DNA of 64,000 bases from Leptolyngbya sp. KIOST-1 (GTDB lineage: Bacteria > Cyanobacteriota > Cyanobacteriia > Phormidesmidales > Phormidesmidaceae): contig NZ_JQFA01000004.1 of the NCBI RefSeq assembly GCF_000763385.1, positions 1,302,001 to 1,366,000 on the forward strand. Reading direction: 5' to 3'. The notes beneath the pieces are model-generated. The model searched no databases and was not told the origin of the DNA. It worked only from the letters and a program-made list of their open reading frames with translations. Positions 46,090 to 54,900 of this stretch are shown here, one piece after another (the stretch's first letter is position 1; every line of letters starts with the position of its first letter). A program made the translations under genes and the position numbers.

Positions 46090-46668
46090 ATGACCAGCCG
46101 ATGGACAACGCCGATCGCTCGCTGCGCCCTCTCAGTTCTGGTGGGGCTACTCACCCTGGGCGTACCGCTGGTTGAGGCTGCCCCCGACCTGGCCCAGGAG
46201 CCCACAACCGCCGCAATCGCCCTGCTGCGGTCCGGCGATCGGGGGGATCGGGTCCACCAGCTACAGCGGAGCCTGGCCGAGCTGGGCGTTTACCTGGGAG
46301 ATATCGACGGGATCTTTGGCGCCGATACGGCGGCGGCGGTGCGATCGCTACAGCAGCAGCAGGGCCTTTTAGCCGACGGCATTGTGGGGGAGCAAACCTG
46401 GCAGATCCTGGAAGATGCCCGCCGTCCAACCCCTCTGGCCCTGCCTACGCCGCTCCTCCAGGCCGAGACCATGGGTTTCACCCCCCTGCTGGTGGCGCAG
46501 CCGCCCCCCCCGCCTTCGGCCCTATGGCTGGCGCTCATGCCCCTGGTGCCGATCGCAGGCGGTGCTCTCACCTACCTCCATCGCCGGTTGCGGCATCGGC
46601 AGGTGTTTCGGCGTCGCTCCCGCCGCCTGCCGCTCAAGCCGCCCTACTCTGGCAAGGGGCCTCAGTAG
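46090..46668 (+). CDS. Peptidoglycan-binding domain membrane protein
   Basis: The 192-residue protein has a signal peptide (ARCALSVLVGLLTLGVPLVEA, cleavage about 31-33) followed by one PG_binding_1 domain (about 48-115) with GDRGDRVHQLQRSLAELGVY, GIFGADTAAAVRSLQQQQGL and DGIVGEQTWQIL. Near the end is a membrane segment (WLALMPLVPIAGGALTYL) and a short Arg-rich cytoplasmic tail. It probably tethers the inner membrane to peptidoglycan. Lies five bases after the AEC gene. Confidence 0.88.
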   Translation: MTSRWTTPIARCALSVLVGLLTLGVPLVEAAPDLAQEPTTAAIALLRSGDRGDRVHQLQRSLAELGVYLGDIDGIFGADTAAAVRSLQQQQGLLADGIVGEQTWQILEDARRPTPLALPTPLLQAETMGFTPLLVAQPPPPPSALWLALMPLVPIAGGALTYLHRRLRHRQVFRRRSRRLPLKPPYSGKGPQ

Positions 46669-46881
46669 AAGTCATCAACCTCCCCCCAGGGGATTCCGCG
46701 CAGAAGGCAGGGGCCGTCCGCGACTTCTGGCGGCCTGGGGATCAAATCTAAAGAAAAGGTACAGAAATAAGGGGAACTCCCCACCCCCAAGGTGACCATG
46801 AACTAGATTGAGGCAGGCTTAGCACCGTTGTCCATCTTCTGTGCATCCGCTGCCCATCCCCACCGTTTCCTGGAGAGCCCT

Positions 46882-47280
46882 ATGCTGACTGTTGCCGATA
46901 TCATGACTCCCCGCGTCACCACCATCGCCAGCGGTGCCACGGTGGCTGAGGCAATCGATCTGATGCAGCAGCGGCAAATTCGGGCCCTACTGGTGGAGCA
47001 CCGCTCCCAGGACATGCCCTTTGGCATGGTGACCGAGCGCGACATTGTCTACACCGTCGTTGCCCGCGGCCACGATCCCGAGAAGGTGCTGGTGCAGGAC
47101 ATTATGCGGCAGCCCTGTATTTCCCTGGACCCCAACCTCACGATTCAAGAGGCGTCCCAGGTGCTGTCTGACACTGGGGTACAGCGAGCCCCCGTGGTGC
47201 AAGACGGTGAGCTGCTGGGAGTGATCTCGGTTACCGATATTTTGATGCGCGGCCTCCCGGTGCTGTCGCTGAGCCACTAG
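46882..47280 (+). CDS. CBS-domain protein
   Basis: The 132-residue protein consists of a pair of CBS motifs, starting MLTVADIMTPRVTTIASGAT and, in the second half, IMRQPCISLDPNLTIQEASQ and APVVQDGELLGVISVTDIL. CBS pairs bind adenosine nucleotides and act as energy or ligand sensors. TGGAGAG just before ATG 46882 sets the start. There are no other domains, so it is a free-standing regulator. Target unknown. It is followed by an R3 tract. Confidence 0.9.
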   Translation: MLTVADIMTPRVTTIASGATVAEAIDLMQQRQIRALLVEHRSQDMPFGMVTERDIVYTVVARGHDPEKVLVQDIMRQPCISLDPNLTIQEASQVLSDTGVQRAPVVQDGELLGVISVTDILMRGLPVLSLSH

Positions 47281-47410
47281 GGAGAGGGGATGGGGAAGAT
47301 GAGGGAGATGAGGAGATGGGGAAGACGAGGGGATGGTGAAATAACGGGAGGAGGTTTCAAGCTCTAGCGATCTTCCTCACCGTCCTCATCTCCTCACCGC
47401 TTCACCGTCC
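47281..47410. repeat. R3 purine/pyrimidine inverted tract, copy 2
   Basis: The left arm (47281-47340) is made of GGGGATGGGGAAGATGAGGG-type purine units. The right arm (47375-47417) is of TCCTCACCGTCCTCATCTCC type. They are imperfectly complementary, around a non-repetitive centre (TTTCAAGCTCTAGCGATC). It lies between the convergent CBS and malQ genes. Confidence 0.75.
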
Positions 47411-48919
47411 TCATCCCTCTATTGGAATTCGATTGGACAGCTCGGTCAGCCACCGCAGGCGATCGCGGATCTCATCGGTCAGCGCGTCGGCCCGGTAGCG
47501 CCAGCCCCAGTTGCCGTCTGATTTGCCGGGGGTGTTCATGCGGCAGTCGCTGCCGTAGCCCAGCACGTCTTGCAGGGGCACGATTGCCTGGTTGCCCACC
47601 GACATCAGCGCCAGACGAATCAGGCTCCAGTGAATGCCTTCGGGGCTGACGCAGCCCAGGTACTCCACCAGCCGATGGCGCTCGTAGTCGGGCATTTTTT
47701 CAAACCAGCCGACGGTGGTGTCGTTGTCGTGGGTGCCGGTGTAGACCACGCTGTTGCGGTCATGGTTGAAGGGCAGGTAGGGGTTGTCGCTGCTGCCGCC
47801 AAAGGCAAAGTGCAGAATTTTCATGCCCGGAAACTCGAACTCGTCGCGCAGTGCCTCCACCTCGGGGGTAATCATGCCCAAGTCTTCGGCCATGATTGGC
47901 AGGGTGCCGAGCTTTTCGCGCACGGTTTTGAACAGTTCGGTGCCGGGGGCCTCAATCCACTGGCCGTTCATGGCGGTGTCTTCGCCAGCGGGCACACCCC
48001 AGTAGGCCTGCAAGCCCCGAAAGTGATCGACACGGATAATGTCAACGTAGCCCAGCAGCGCACTGATGCGCTGAATCCACCAGTTAAACTCTCGTTCTTT
48101 TAGGACGTCCCAGTTGTAGGTAGGATTGCCCCAGAGCTGGCCGGTCTCGCTGAAGTAGTCGGGGGGCACCCCAGCCATCAGCGACGGAGCCAGCGTTTCC
48201 TGGTCGAGCATAAAGTTGTCGGGATAGGCCCACACGTCGACGCTGTCGTGGGCAACGTAAATGGGAATGTCGCCAATGATCTGAATCTGGCGATCGCGGG
48301 CATACTGGCGCAGGGCCTGCCACTGGCGGTAAAACTCAAACTGCAAAAATTTCTGGCAAAAAATATCGCTGGAGAGTTTGCCGCGCCATTCGGCCATCGC
48401 GTCGGGTTCGCGCCGTGCGATAGCGCTGGGCCACTCCATCCAGCCCGCCCCACCGTGGGCATTTTTCAGCGCCATGAAGAAGGCAAACTCATCCACCCAG
48501 AAGTGGCACTCTTCGCTGAACTGGGCTAGAGCCGCCTTGTCGTCCTCGGAGGCAAGCTCGTGGAACCGACCGGCGGCTCGCTCCAGCAGCCGCATTTTGA
48601 GCGGGATCACGTCGTCAAACTGCACCCAATCGGCGGAGAGATGCTCCAGGTCGTGGAGTTCGTCGGGGTAGAGCAGGCCGCGATCGCACAGCACCTCTGG
48701 GCTGATCAACAGCGGGTTGCCCGCCATTGACGAGTAGCACAGGTAGGGCGAATTGCCGTGGCCCGTCGGCCCCAGGGGCAGCACCTGCCAGAGCTGTTGG
48801 CGAGTGTGCGCCAAAAAATCTATAAATTGGTAGGCTTCTGGGCCTAGGTCGCCAATGCCAAACCGACTGGGCAGCGACGTGGGATGCAGCAAAATACCGC
48901 TGGCACGGGGAAAGGGCAT
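47411..48919 (-). CDS. malQ: 4-alpha-glucanotransferase (amylomaltase)
   Basis: The 502-residue GH77 enzyme rearranges maltooligosaccharides in glycogen metabolism. It begins FPRASGILLHPTSLPSRFGIGDLGPEAYQFIDFL in style (first 34 residues, family N-terminus). Catalytic segments are DIIRVDHFRGLQAYW (nucleophile Asp), IMAEDLGMITPEVEAL (acid/base Glu) and VYTGTHDNDTTVGWF. Length is usual for the family. It is alone on its strand here, convergent with the CBS gene. Confidence 0.96.
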   Translation of the reverse strand: MPFPRASGILLHPTSLPSRFGIGDLGPEAYQFIDFLAHTRQQLWQVLPLGPTGHGNSPYLCYSSMAGNPLLISPEVLCDRGLLYPDELHDLEHLSADWVQFDDVIPLKMRLLERAAGRFHELASEDDKAALAQFSEECHFWVDEFAFFMALKNAHGGAGWMEWPSAIARREPDAMAEWRGKLSSDIFCQKFLQFEFYRQWQALRQYARDRQIQIIGDIPIYVAHDSVDVWAYPDNFMLDQETLAPSLMAGVPPDYFSETGQLWGNPTYNWDVLKEREFNWWIQRISALLGYVDIIRVDHFRGLQAYWGVPAGEDTAMNGQWIEAPGTELFKTVREKLGTLPIMAEDLGMITPEVEALRDEFEFPGMKILHFAFGGSSDNPYLPFNHDRNSVVYTGTHDNDTTVGWFEKMPDYERHRLVEYLGCVSPEGIHWSLIRLALMSVGNQAIVPLQDVLGYGSDCRMNTPGKSDGNWGWRYRADALTDEIRDRLRWLTELSNRIPIEG

Positions 48920-49024
48920 AGTTAGCTCGGTTTAATTCCAGTAGACTCTAGCACGGCCTACCGGGGGCAGTCGGCTGCCCAGAGAGTTATTTTAGGTTGA
49001 ACGAAATTTCCATAAAGGATCTCC

Positions 49025-49465
49025 ATGACCGTCTACCGCAACCCGGCCCCCACCGTCGATATTGTCATCGAGCTGCTGCACCACCCCCACCGCCCCATCG
49101 TGCTGATCGAGCGCCACCACGAGCCCCTGGGCTGGGCCCTGCCCGGCGGGTTTGTCGACTACGGCGAAAGCGTTGAAACCGCTGCACGCCGCGAAGCTGC
49201 CGAAGAAACCGGCCTCACCGTTGAGCTGGTGGAGCAGTTCGCCGTCTACTCCGACCCCGGCCGCGACCCCCGCAAGCACACCCTGAGCGTGGTGTTTCTG
49301 GCCACCGCCACCGCCGACCCCGTCGCTGGGGACGACGCCAAAACCGCCGCCGTTGTCAATCCCTGGGAAACCCCCGCCAACCTCTGCTTTGATCACGATC
49401 GCATTTTGCGCGATTATTGGCAGTACCGCTTTTACGGGCGCAGACCCCGGTTTGGCAGCGGGTGA
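49025..49465 (+). CDS. Nudix hydrolase
   Basis: The 146-residue protein contains a full Nudix box: [20 protein letters not shown], then ETGL (about 41-64), with the metal-binding glutamates in REAAEE. These enzymes cleave nucleoside-diphosphate-linked compounds such as ADP-ribose or oxidised nucleotides; substrate unknown. It sits between malQ (divergent) and the R3 tract preceding the RidA gene. Confidence 0.92.
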   Translation: MTVYRNPAPTVDIVIELLHHPHRPIVLIERHHEPLGWALPGGFVDYGESVETAARREAAEETGLTVELVEQFAVYSDPGRDPRKHTLSVVFLATATADPVAGDDAKTAAVVNPWETPANLCFDHDRILRDYWQYRFYGRRPRFGSG

Positions 49466-49672
49466 GGGGTGGGTGAGTGGGTGAGTGAATGGGTGGATGG
49501 TTGGGTCTATGACTCAGGCAAAGTCCATTCATCCCATCACCTCGTCATCCCCCACCTTCCCTACTCCGTCACCCTGGTACCCATCCACCCTGGTACCCAT
49601 CCACCCTATTACCCATCCACCCATCCACCCTCCCACCCCGTCACCCATCCACCCTCTTACCCATCCACCAAA
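49466..49672. repeat. R3 purine/pyrimidine inverted tract, copy 3
   Basis: The left arm (49466-49505) has GGGTGGGTGAGTGGGTGAG and GGGTGGATGG. The longer right arm (49550-49670) is built of CCCATCCACC(CT) units, including two consecutive CACCCTGGTACCCATC repeats. The arms are complementary. The frame through it is open into the RidA gene by chance of repeat phase. Confidence 0.85.
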
Positions 49673-50062
49673 ATGCAGCGCACCATCATCAACACCCCCA
49701 CCGCCCCCGCTCCCGTTGGCCCCTACAACCAGGCGGTGGCGGTCAGCGGGCAGATGCTCTTTGTCTCAGGCCAGGTGGCCCTCGACCCGGCCACGGGGGC
49801 GCTGGTGGGCGAAGGCGATGTGGTGACCCAAACCGAGCAGGTGATTGCTAACCTGAAGGCAATTCTGACCGCCGCCGGGGCCAGCTTCGACAACGTGGTC
49901 AAAACCTCGGTATTTCTCAAAGACATGAACGACTTTGCCACGGTCAACGAGGTCTATGCCAAGTACTTCGGCGGCGACAATGCCCCCGCTCGCGCCTGTG
50001 TCGAGGTATCGCGCCTGCCCAAGGATGTGGCGGTCGAAATTGAATGCATTGCGGTGCTGTAG
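49673..50062 (+). CDS. ridA: RidA family reactive-intermediate deaminase
   Basis: The 129-residue protein starts MQRTIINTPTAPAPVGPYNQ and carries YNQAVAVSGQMLFVSGQV and the conserved arginine segment APARACVEVSRLPKDVAVEIE. RidA hydrolyses 2-aminoacrylate and other enamines from pyridoxal-phosphate enzymes. The frame continues upstream to 49469, but those 68 codons only translate the R3 repeat (Pro/His/Tyr/Ser-rich), so ATG 49673 is the true start. No ordinary Shine-Dalgarno is present; the ATG follows the repeat by two bases. Confidence 0.94.
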   Translation: MQRTIINTPTAPAPVGPYNQAVAVSGQMLFVSGQVALDPATGALVGEGDVVTQTEQVIANLKAILTAAGASFDNVVKTSVFLKDMNDFATVNEVYAKYFGGDNAPARACVEVSRLPKDVAVEIECIAVL

Positions 50063-50234
50063 ATGGGGTGATCGGGGAGTTGGAGAGGGGCGATCGCCTC
50101 TGCTTGGGAAAACCAGGCCCGGCTTGAAGCATCGCTAAATTTCCGTCGATGTATTGCCTAGATCTACCCTGAATGGCGGAACAGACAAGCTTTTTTGGGA
50201 CCTACGCTGAGGGTAGAACCAAGAGACCTTTGCC

Positions 50235-50840
50235 ATGCCTTCCGGCCAGTCCAGATCCTTTACCTTCAGTGAGTATCTTGCTCACGGCGCTTCTGCCCAG
50301 CAGCGGCAGGAGCTGACCAGGAATGCGACGGCTGACCTGCCGTCCGAGAACAGTGACAACATCGCGCTGACCCTGGGGCTGGCGAAAAGGCTGAAGCAGG
50401 TAGTTGATGGCAGGCTCATCTGCACCCGCAGGGTTCCCCTCCAGGTGCCGGTTCTGCCTGATGTTTCCCAGACCAATCGCTGCCCAGACCTGATGGTGTT
50501 CACGCCGAAGCTGGCCGCTCAGCTGAGCGGGAAACAGGATGCGATCGCGCTTGAAATGCCAAATCCAGCCCTGGTGGTCGAAGTCGTTGACCCCTACAGC
50601 ACTCCCGTTGAAGACAACTACCGCTGCGACTACATTGAAAAGCGCCAGCAGTACGAGCAGCGACGCATTCCCGAATACTGGGTGGTTGACCCCACCGCGG
50701 GCGAAGTCACAGTGCTAGCCTTGCACATGCAGGATAGCTATCAGGGACGGGCGTTTCGGGGACAGCAGCGAATTTGCTCAGCCGGGTTCCCTACCCTGAA
50801 GCTAACAGTCGCTGAACTGCTTGGGTTGAGCGATCAATAG
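50235..50840 (+). CDS. Uma2-family (DUF820) endonuclease-fold protein
   Basis: The 201-residue protein has the PD-(D/E)XK-like Uma2 motifs: NRCPDLMVFTP (Asp), ALVVEVVDPYSTPVED (Glu), YIEKRQQYEQRRIPEYWVVD (Lys). The family is greatly expanded in cyanobacteria, often as solitary genes; no biological role is firmly established. There is no toxin-antitoxin or restriction partner next to it. It is followed by gshB after 73 bases. Confidence 0.88.
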   Translation: MPSGQSRSFTFSEYLAHGASAQQRQELTRNATADLPSENSDNIALTLGLAKRLKQVVDGRLICTRRVPLQVPVLPDVSQTNRCPDLMVFTPKLAAQLSGKQDAIALEMPNPALVVEVVDPYSTPVEDNYRCDYIEKRQQYEQRRIPEYWVVDPTAGEVTVLALHMQDSYQGRAFRGQQRICSAGFPTLKLTVAELLGLSDQ

Positions 50841-50913
50841 TCGTCTTAACCCCGCTCAGTCTTAACCCGAACGTGGGATGCTAAAACTCTAGTTGGAGCA
50901 ATGGGCATTCCCT

Positions 50914-51873
50914 GTGAAATTTCTATTTATCATCGACCCGATCCACCGCCTCGACCCCGGCCACGACACCAGCGTGGCGATTATGGAAGCGGCCCAGACC
51001 CGGGGCCATGAGGTCTGGATTGCGGCGGCCAGCGCCCTGAGCGTGGTGGATGGCAAAGCCCTGGCGCTGATGCACCCGGTCCAGCTGACCCCGGTCCAGC
51101 TGGTCGATGGCCTATGGGCCGCGGCTAATCCCTGGTTTGAACTGGGCGAGGCGGTGCAGCGCCCGCTGGAGGACATGGATGCGGTGTTTATGCGCACCGA
51201 TCCGCCCGTGACGGTGCCCTACCTCTACGCCACCTACATCCTTGACTACGTAAACCCGGCCACCACCCGGGTGATCAACTCGCCCGCTGGGCTACGGGCG
51301 GCCAACGAAAAAATGTACGCCCTGCAATTCAGCGAAGCGATTCCCGAAACCATTGTGACGCAGAGCAAGGTCGTGATTCGCGAGACCGTGGAGCGCTGGG
51401 GCTTGGCGGTACTCAAGCCCCTGGGCGGCAAGGCTGGCGAGGGCATCTTGTTTTTGCAGGCGGGCGATCGCAACCTCAATTCCATGGTTGAAATCAGCAC
51501 CCGCCAGGGCGTCGAGCCGGTGATGGTGCAGACCTACCTGCCCGCCGCCAAGGACGGCGACAAGCGAATCATTCTGCTCAACGGTGAGCCGATTGGCGCG
51601 GTCAACCGTATTCCCACCGGCAGCGAGTTTCGCGGCAATATGGCGGTGGGGGGCCGGGTGGCTAAGGCTGAGATCACCGATCGCGAACTGGATATCTGTC
51701 GCCAGCTCGCCCCCACCCTAATTCGCGATGGCCTCTACTTCGTCGGCATCGACATCATTGGTGGCTACCTGACCGAGGTCAATGTCACCAGCCCCACCGG
51801 CATTCGCGAAGTCGATCGCCTCAACGGGGTGCGCCTGGGTGAACAGGTGATCGCCTGGGCCGAGCAGGGCTAG
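50914..51873 (+). CDS. gshB: Glutathione synthetase
   Basis: The 319-residue ATP-grasp enzyme joins gamma-glutamylcysteine and glycine. It reads KFLFIIDPIHRLDPGHDTSV at the start, DAVFMRTDPPVTVPYLYATY (about 90), VLKPLGGKAGEGILFLQAGD (ATP loop) and YLTEVNVTSPTGIREVDRL at the end. A GTG start at 50914 aligns with the family; TTG 50893 would add seven residues. The gene is convergent with the large kinase gene. Confidence 0.95.
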   Translation: MKFLFIIDPIHRLDPGHDTSVAIMEAAQTRGHEVWIAAASALSVVDGKALALMHPVQLTPVQLVDGLWAAANPWFELGEAVQRPLEDMDAVFMRTDPPVTVPYLYATYILDYVNPATTRVINSPAGLRAANEKMYALQFSEAIPETIVTQSKVVIRETVERWGLAVLKPLGGKAGEGILFLQAGDRNLNSMVEISTRQGVEPVMVQTYLPAAKDGDKRIILLNGEPIGAVNRIPTGSEFRGNMAVGGRVAKAEITDRELDICRQLAPTLIRDGLYFVGIDIIGGYLTEVNVTSPTGIREVDRLNGVRLGEQVIAWAEQG

Positions 51874-51932
51874 GGCCGCCAACCCAGCCCCAGCTGGTGG
51901 CCCCAGCATCAACGGTCCATCGCTGCCAGTTC

Positions 51933-54900
51933 TCAGCATTTGGCCGCAGGGCTGGTTAGCTGCATCAGCACCTCAAACTTAAATTCTTGCGTCAGCTGGG
52001 TGAGGCTGTCGAGCAAGCTCTGATGCTCCGGGGGAATTTGATCGAGCAATTGGGCAACGGCGGTGCTGTCGCACAGCACGGAGGCTTGATGGAGGGCGCT
52101 GACCCAGTCGGGGGGCATGACCCGGAGGGCACCGGGCTCGAGGCGAGGGGGGTGGGGCGGGGCGGGCAACCCCTTGGCCCCCTGGTCGGAGTAGCAGTAG
52201 CGCAGACTCAGGTGTTCAGCCATTTTGGTCAGCAGTACCCTGAGCTGAACGGGCTTGCTGACAAAGTCGTCGCAGCCAGCCGCCAGGGCCTGGTTGTACT
52301 GATCGTAGGAGGCCTGGGCGGTCAGGGCGATGATCACGGGCTCCGGGGTTTCGCCCAGCGCCTGAAATTCGGCGCGAATACGGCGGGTGGCCTCGCAGCC
52401 GTCAATTTCGGGCATCCGCAGATCCATCCAGATCAGGTGGGGGTGCCACTGTCGCCAACGGGCGATCGCCTCGGTGCCATTGGTCGCTTCCTGCACCACC
52501 AGCCCCAGTCGGGAGAGGGCGGCCACCAGAAAATAGCGGTTTTCGGGCTGGTCATCGACCACCAACACGCGGTAAGTAGGCTGCCCTGGCGCCAGGCCAG
52601 TCACGGCGTTTAAGTGGTCAACCGTGGTTACCTCTGCCGCCTGGGCCAACCGCAGGGGCAGGGTAAATTGGAAGGTGCTGCCCTCGCCCAGGGTACTGTC
52701 GACGCTGAGCTCTCCCCCCATCAGGTGGACCAGACTGCGGCTGATAGCCAGGCCCAGCCCCGTACCCTCGAGGGAAACTTTGCCAGCCTTCGCCTGGGTA
52801 AAGGCGTCAAAGATGGCGGTGAGTTCCTCGGGCGCAATGCCGCTACCGGTGTCTTCGACCGCAAAGCTGAGGTGGGCCAGGGGTGAATTTGGGCCTGCCC
52901 CCAAGGCTGAAGCCCCCTGCCCTGGCCCGGCGTTCCCTACGCAGTCTTCCAGGTTGAGCAGGCTGACCCGCAGGGCGATCCGCCCGGCCTGGGTAAACTT
53001 GACGGCGTTGCCCAGCAGGTTGATCAGCACCTGGCGCAGTTTGTTGGGGTCAACCACGACGTACTGGGGCAGGTTGGGGGCCAGGGTCAGACTAAAGCCC
53101 AGCTCTTTGTCCTCTGCCCGCTCCTGGAACATGGCCTGGAGATCGTGGAGGAGGCTGAACAGATTGATGCTTTCGGGTTCGAGGGTGATCCGATTGGCGG
53201 CAATTTTGGACAGGTCGAGAATGTCGTTGATCAGGTGCAGCAGGTGGTCGCCGCTGCGCTGCATGATGCGAATATATTCCTGCTGCTGGGCCTGGAGGGA
53301 GGGATCACCGCTGAGGATTTGGCCAAAGCCAAGAATGACGTTGAGTGGGGTGCGCAGTTCGTGGCTCATGTTGGCCAAAAACTCGTCTTTGAGGCGGGTG
53401 GCGCGGCTGAGGTCCTGGTTGGCGATCGCCAGTTCCCGGTTGCGATCGCTGAGCTGCTGCTGGGCCCGCTGGCGCTCGCCTAGCTCCTGCTGCAGCTGCT
53501 CAAACGTCGTGACCTGCTGGAGGGCGATCGCCAGCTGGTTGGCCAGCTGATGGCCCAGTTCAATCTCCGACTGGAGCCACTGGCGTGGCCCACGGCACTG
53601 ATGAATGCACAGCAGCCCCCAGAGGGTGTCGCCGCAGAGCAGGGGCAGGACCAGGCTGGCTTGCACCTGAAACTGAGCCAAAACGTCGGTATAGCCGCTG
53701 GCCATATTGGCGTTGTGGACATCGTGGATAACGACGTAGTCCCCCTGGGCACAGAGGGCGGTGTAGTGGGCCCCAAAGCCGTGGGCAAAGCGAGAGGTGC
53801 CGAGCACCGAAGGCACCCCCCCGAGGCAGGCCTCGGCAACAAACTCACCCTCGCCGGCGGCGGCGTTAGGCGAAAACTTAAAAATACCCACCCGGTCGGC
53901 GTGGAGCGTAGTCCGAATCTCCTGGCAGGCGGTGTTAAAAATGGTGGGCAGATCGAGGGACTGACGAATGCGCTGGGTAATTTCTCGCAGCAGGGTTTCC
54001 CGCGCGGCCTGCTGGCGAATGGTTTGCTCCGCCTGCTTGCGGTCAGTGATGTCCTGAAACGTGCCCACTACGCCAATGATCTGGCCTGCCCAGTCCCGCA
54101 GGGGCAGCTTGTTGGTTTCCACCCAGCGCTGCTCTCCCGACGCCGAGGTGATGGTTTCTTGAATGCCAATTTTGGGGATGCCCGATGCCATTACCTGGCG
54201 ATCGTCATGGGTATAGGTTTGCACTTCAGCAGCCGTGTAGCCCAGCTCAAAGTGGCTTTTGCCAATTACGTCCGCCGGGTCTGTCAACCCGGACACTTGC
54301 ACAAACTGCTGGTTGCAGCCCAAGATAATCGACTGGCGATTTTTCCAAAAAATGGCCATGGGAACTGTGTCGAGCACCGTCTGCAGGAGCTGTTGGGCGT
54401 CTTGCAGGGCCGTTTCGTAGCGCTTGCGATCGCGAATGTCGATCACCACCGCCAGGTTGCCCACCACCTGGCCCGCCTCATCCCGCAGCACCGAGATGCT
54501 AATTTTGGTCCAAATCCAGTGGCCATCCCGGTGGCGATCGCGCTTTTCGTAGTCCACGCTATCAATCTCGCCGCGTAGAATCCGATCGATCTGGACCTGG
54601 TGCCGGGCCAAGTCCTCAGGATGGATGACATCGGCATAGGTCAGCTCCAGCAGCTCCGCCCTGGAATAGCCAAGCAGCCGACAGTAGTACGGGTTGGCCT
54701 CAACAAATCGTCCCGCGGCGTCAATCTGATTGATCCCCGCCGCGACCTGATCAAAAATGGCCTGGAACCGAACCTCACTGGCCTGGAGGGCGGCGCTGGC
54801 CTGCTTGAAATCACGAATATCCAGCACAATCGCCAGGTCTGAGATTGCTCGTCCGGCGGCATCGTAAATGACCGATAGGGTTACCTCGGTCCAGATCCAC

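Noticed and set aside
49469-49672. N-terminal extension of RidA
   Set aside because: It is the translation of the R3 repeat; RidA proteins start at the ATG at 49673.
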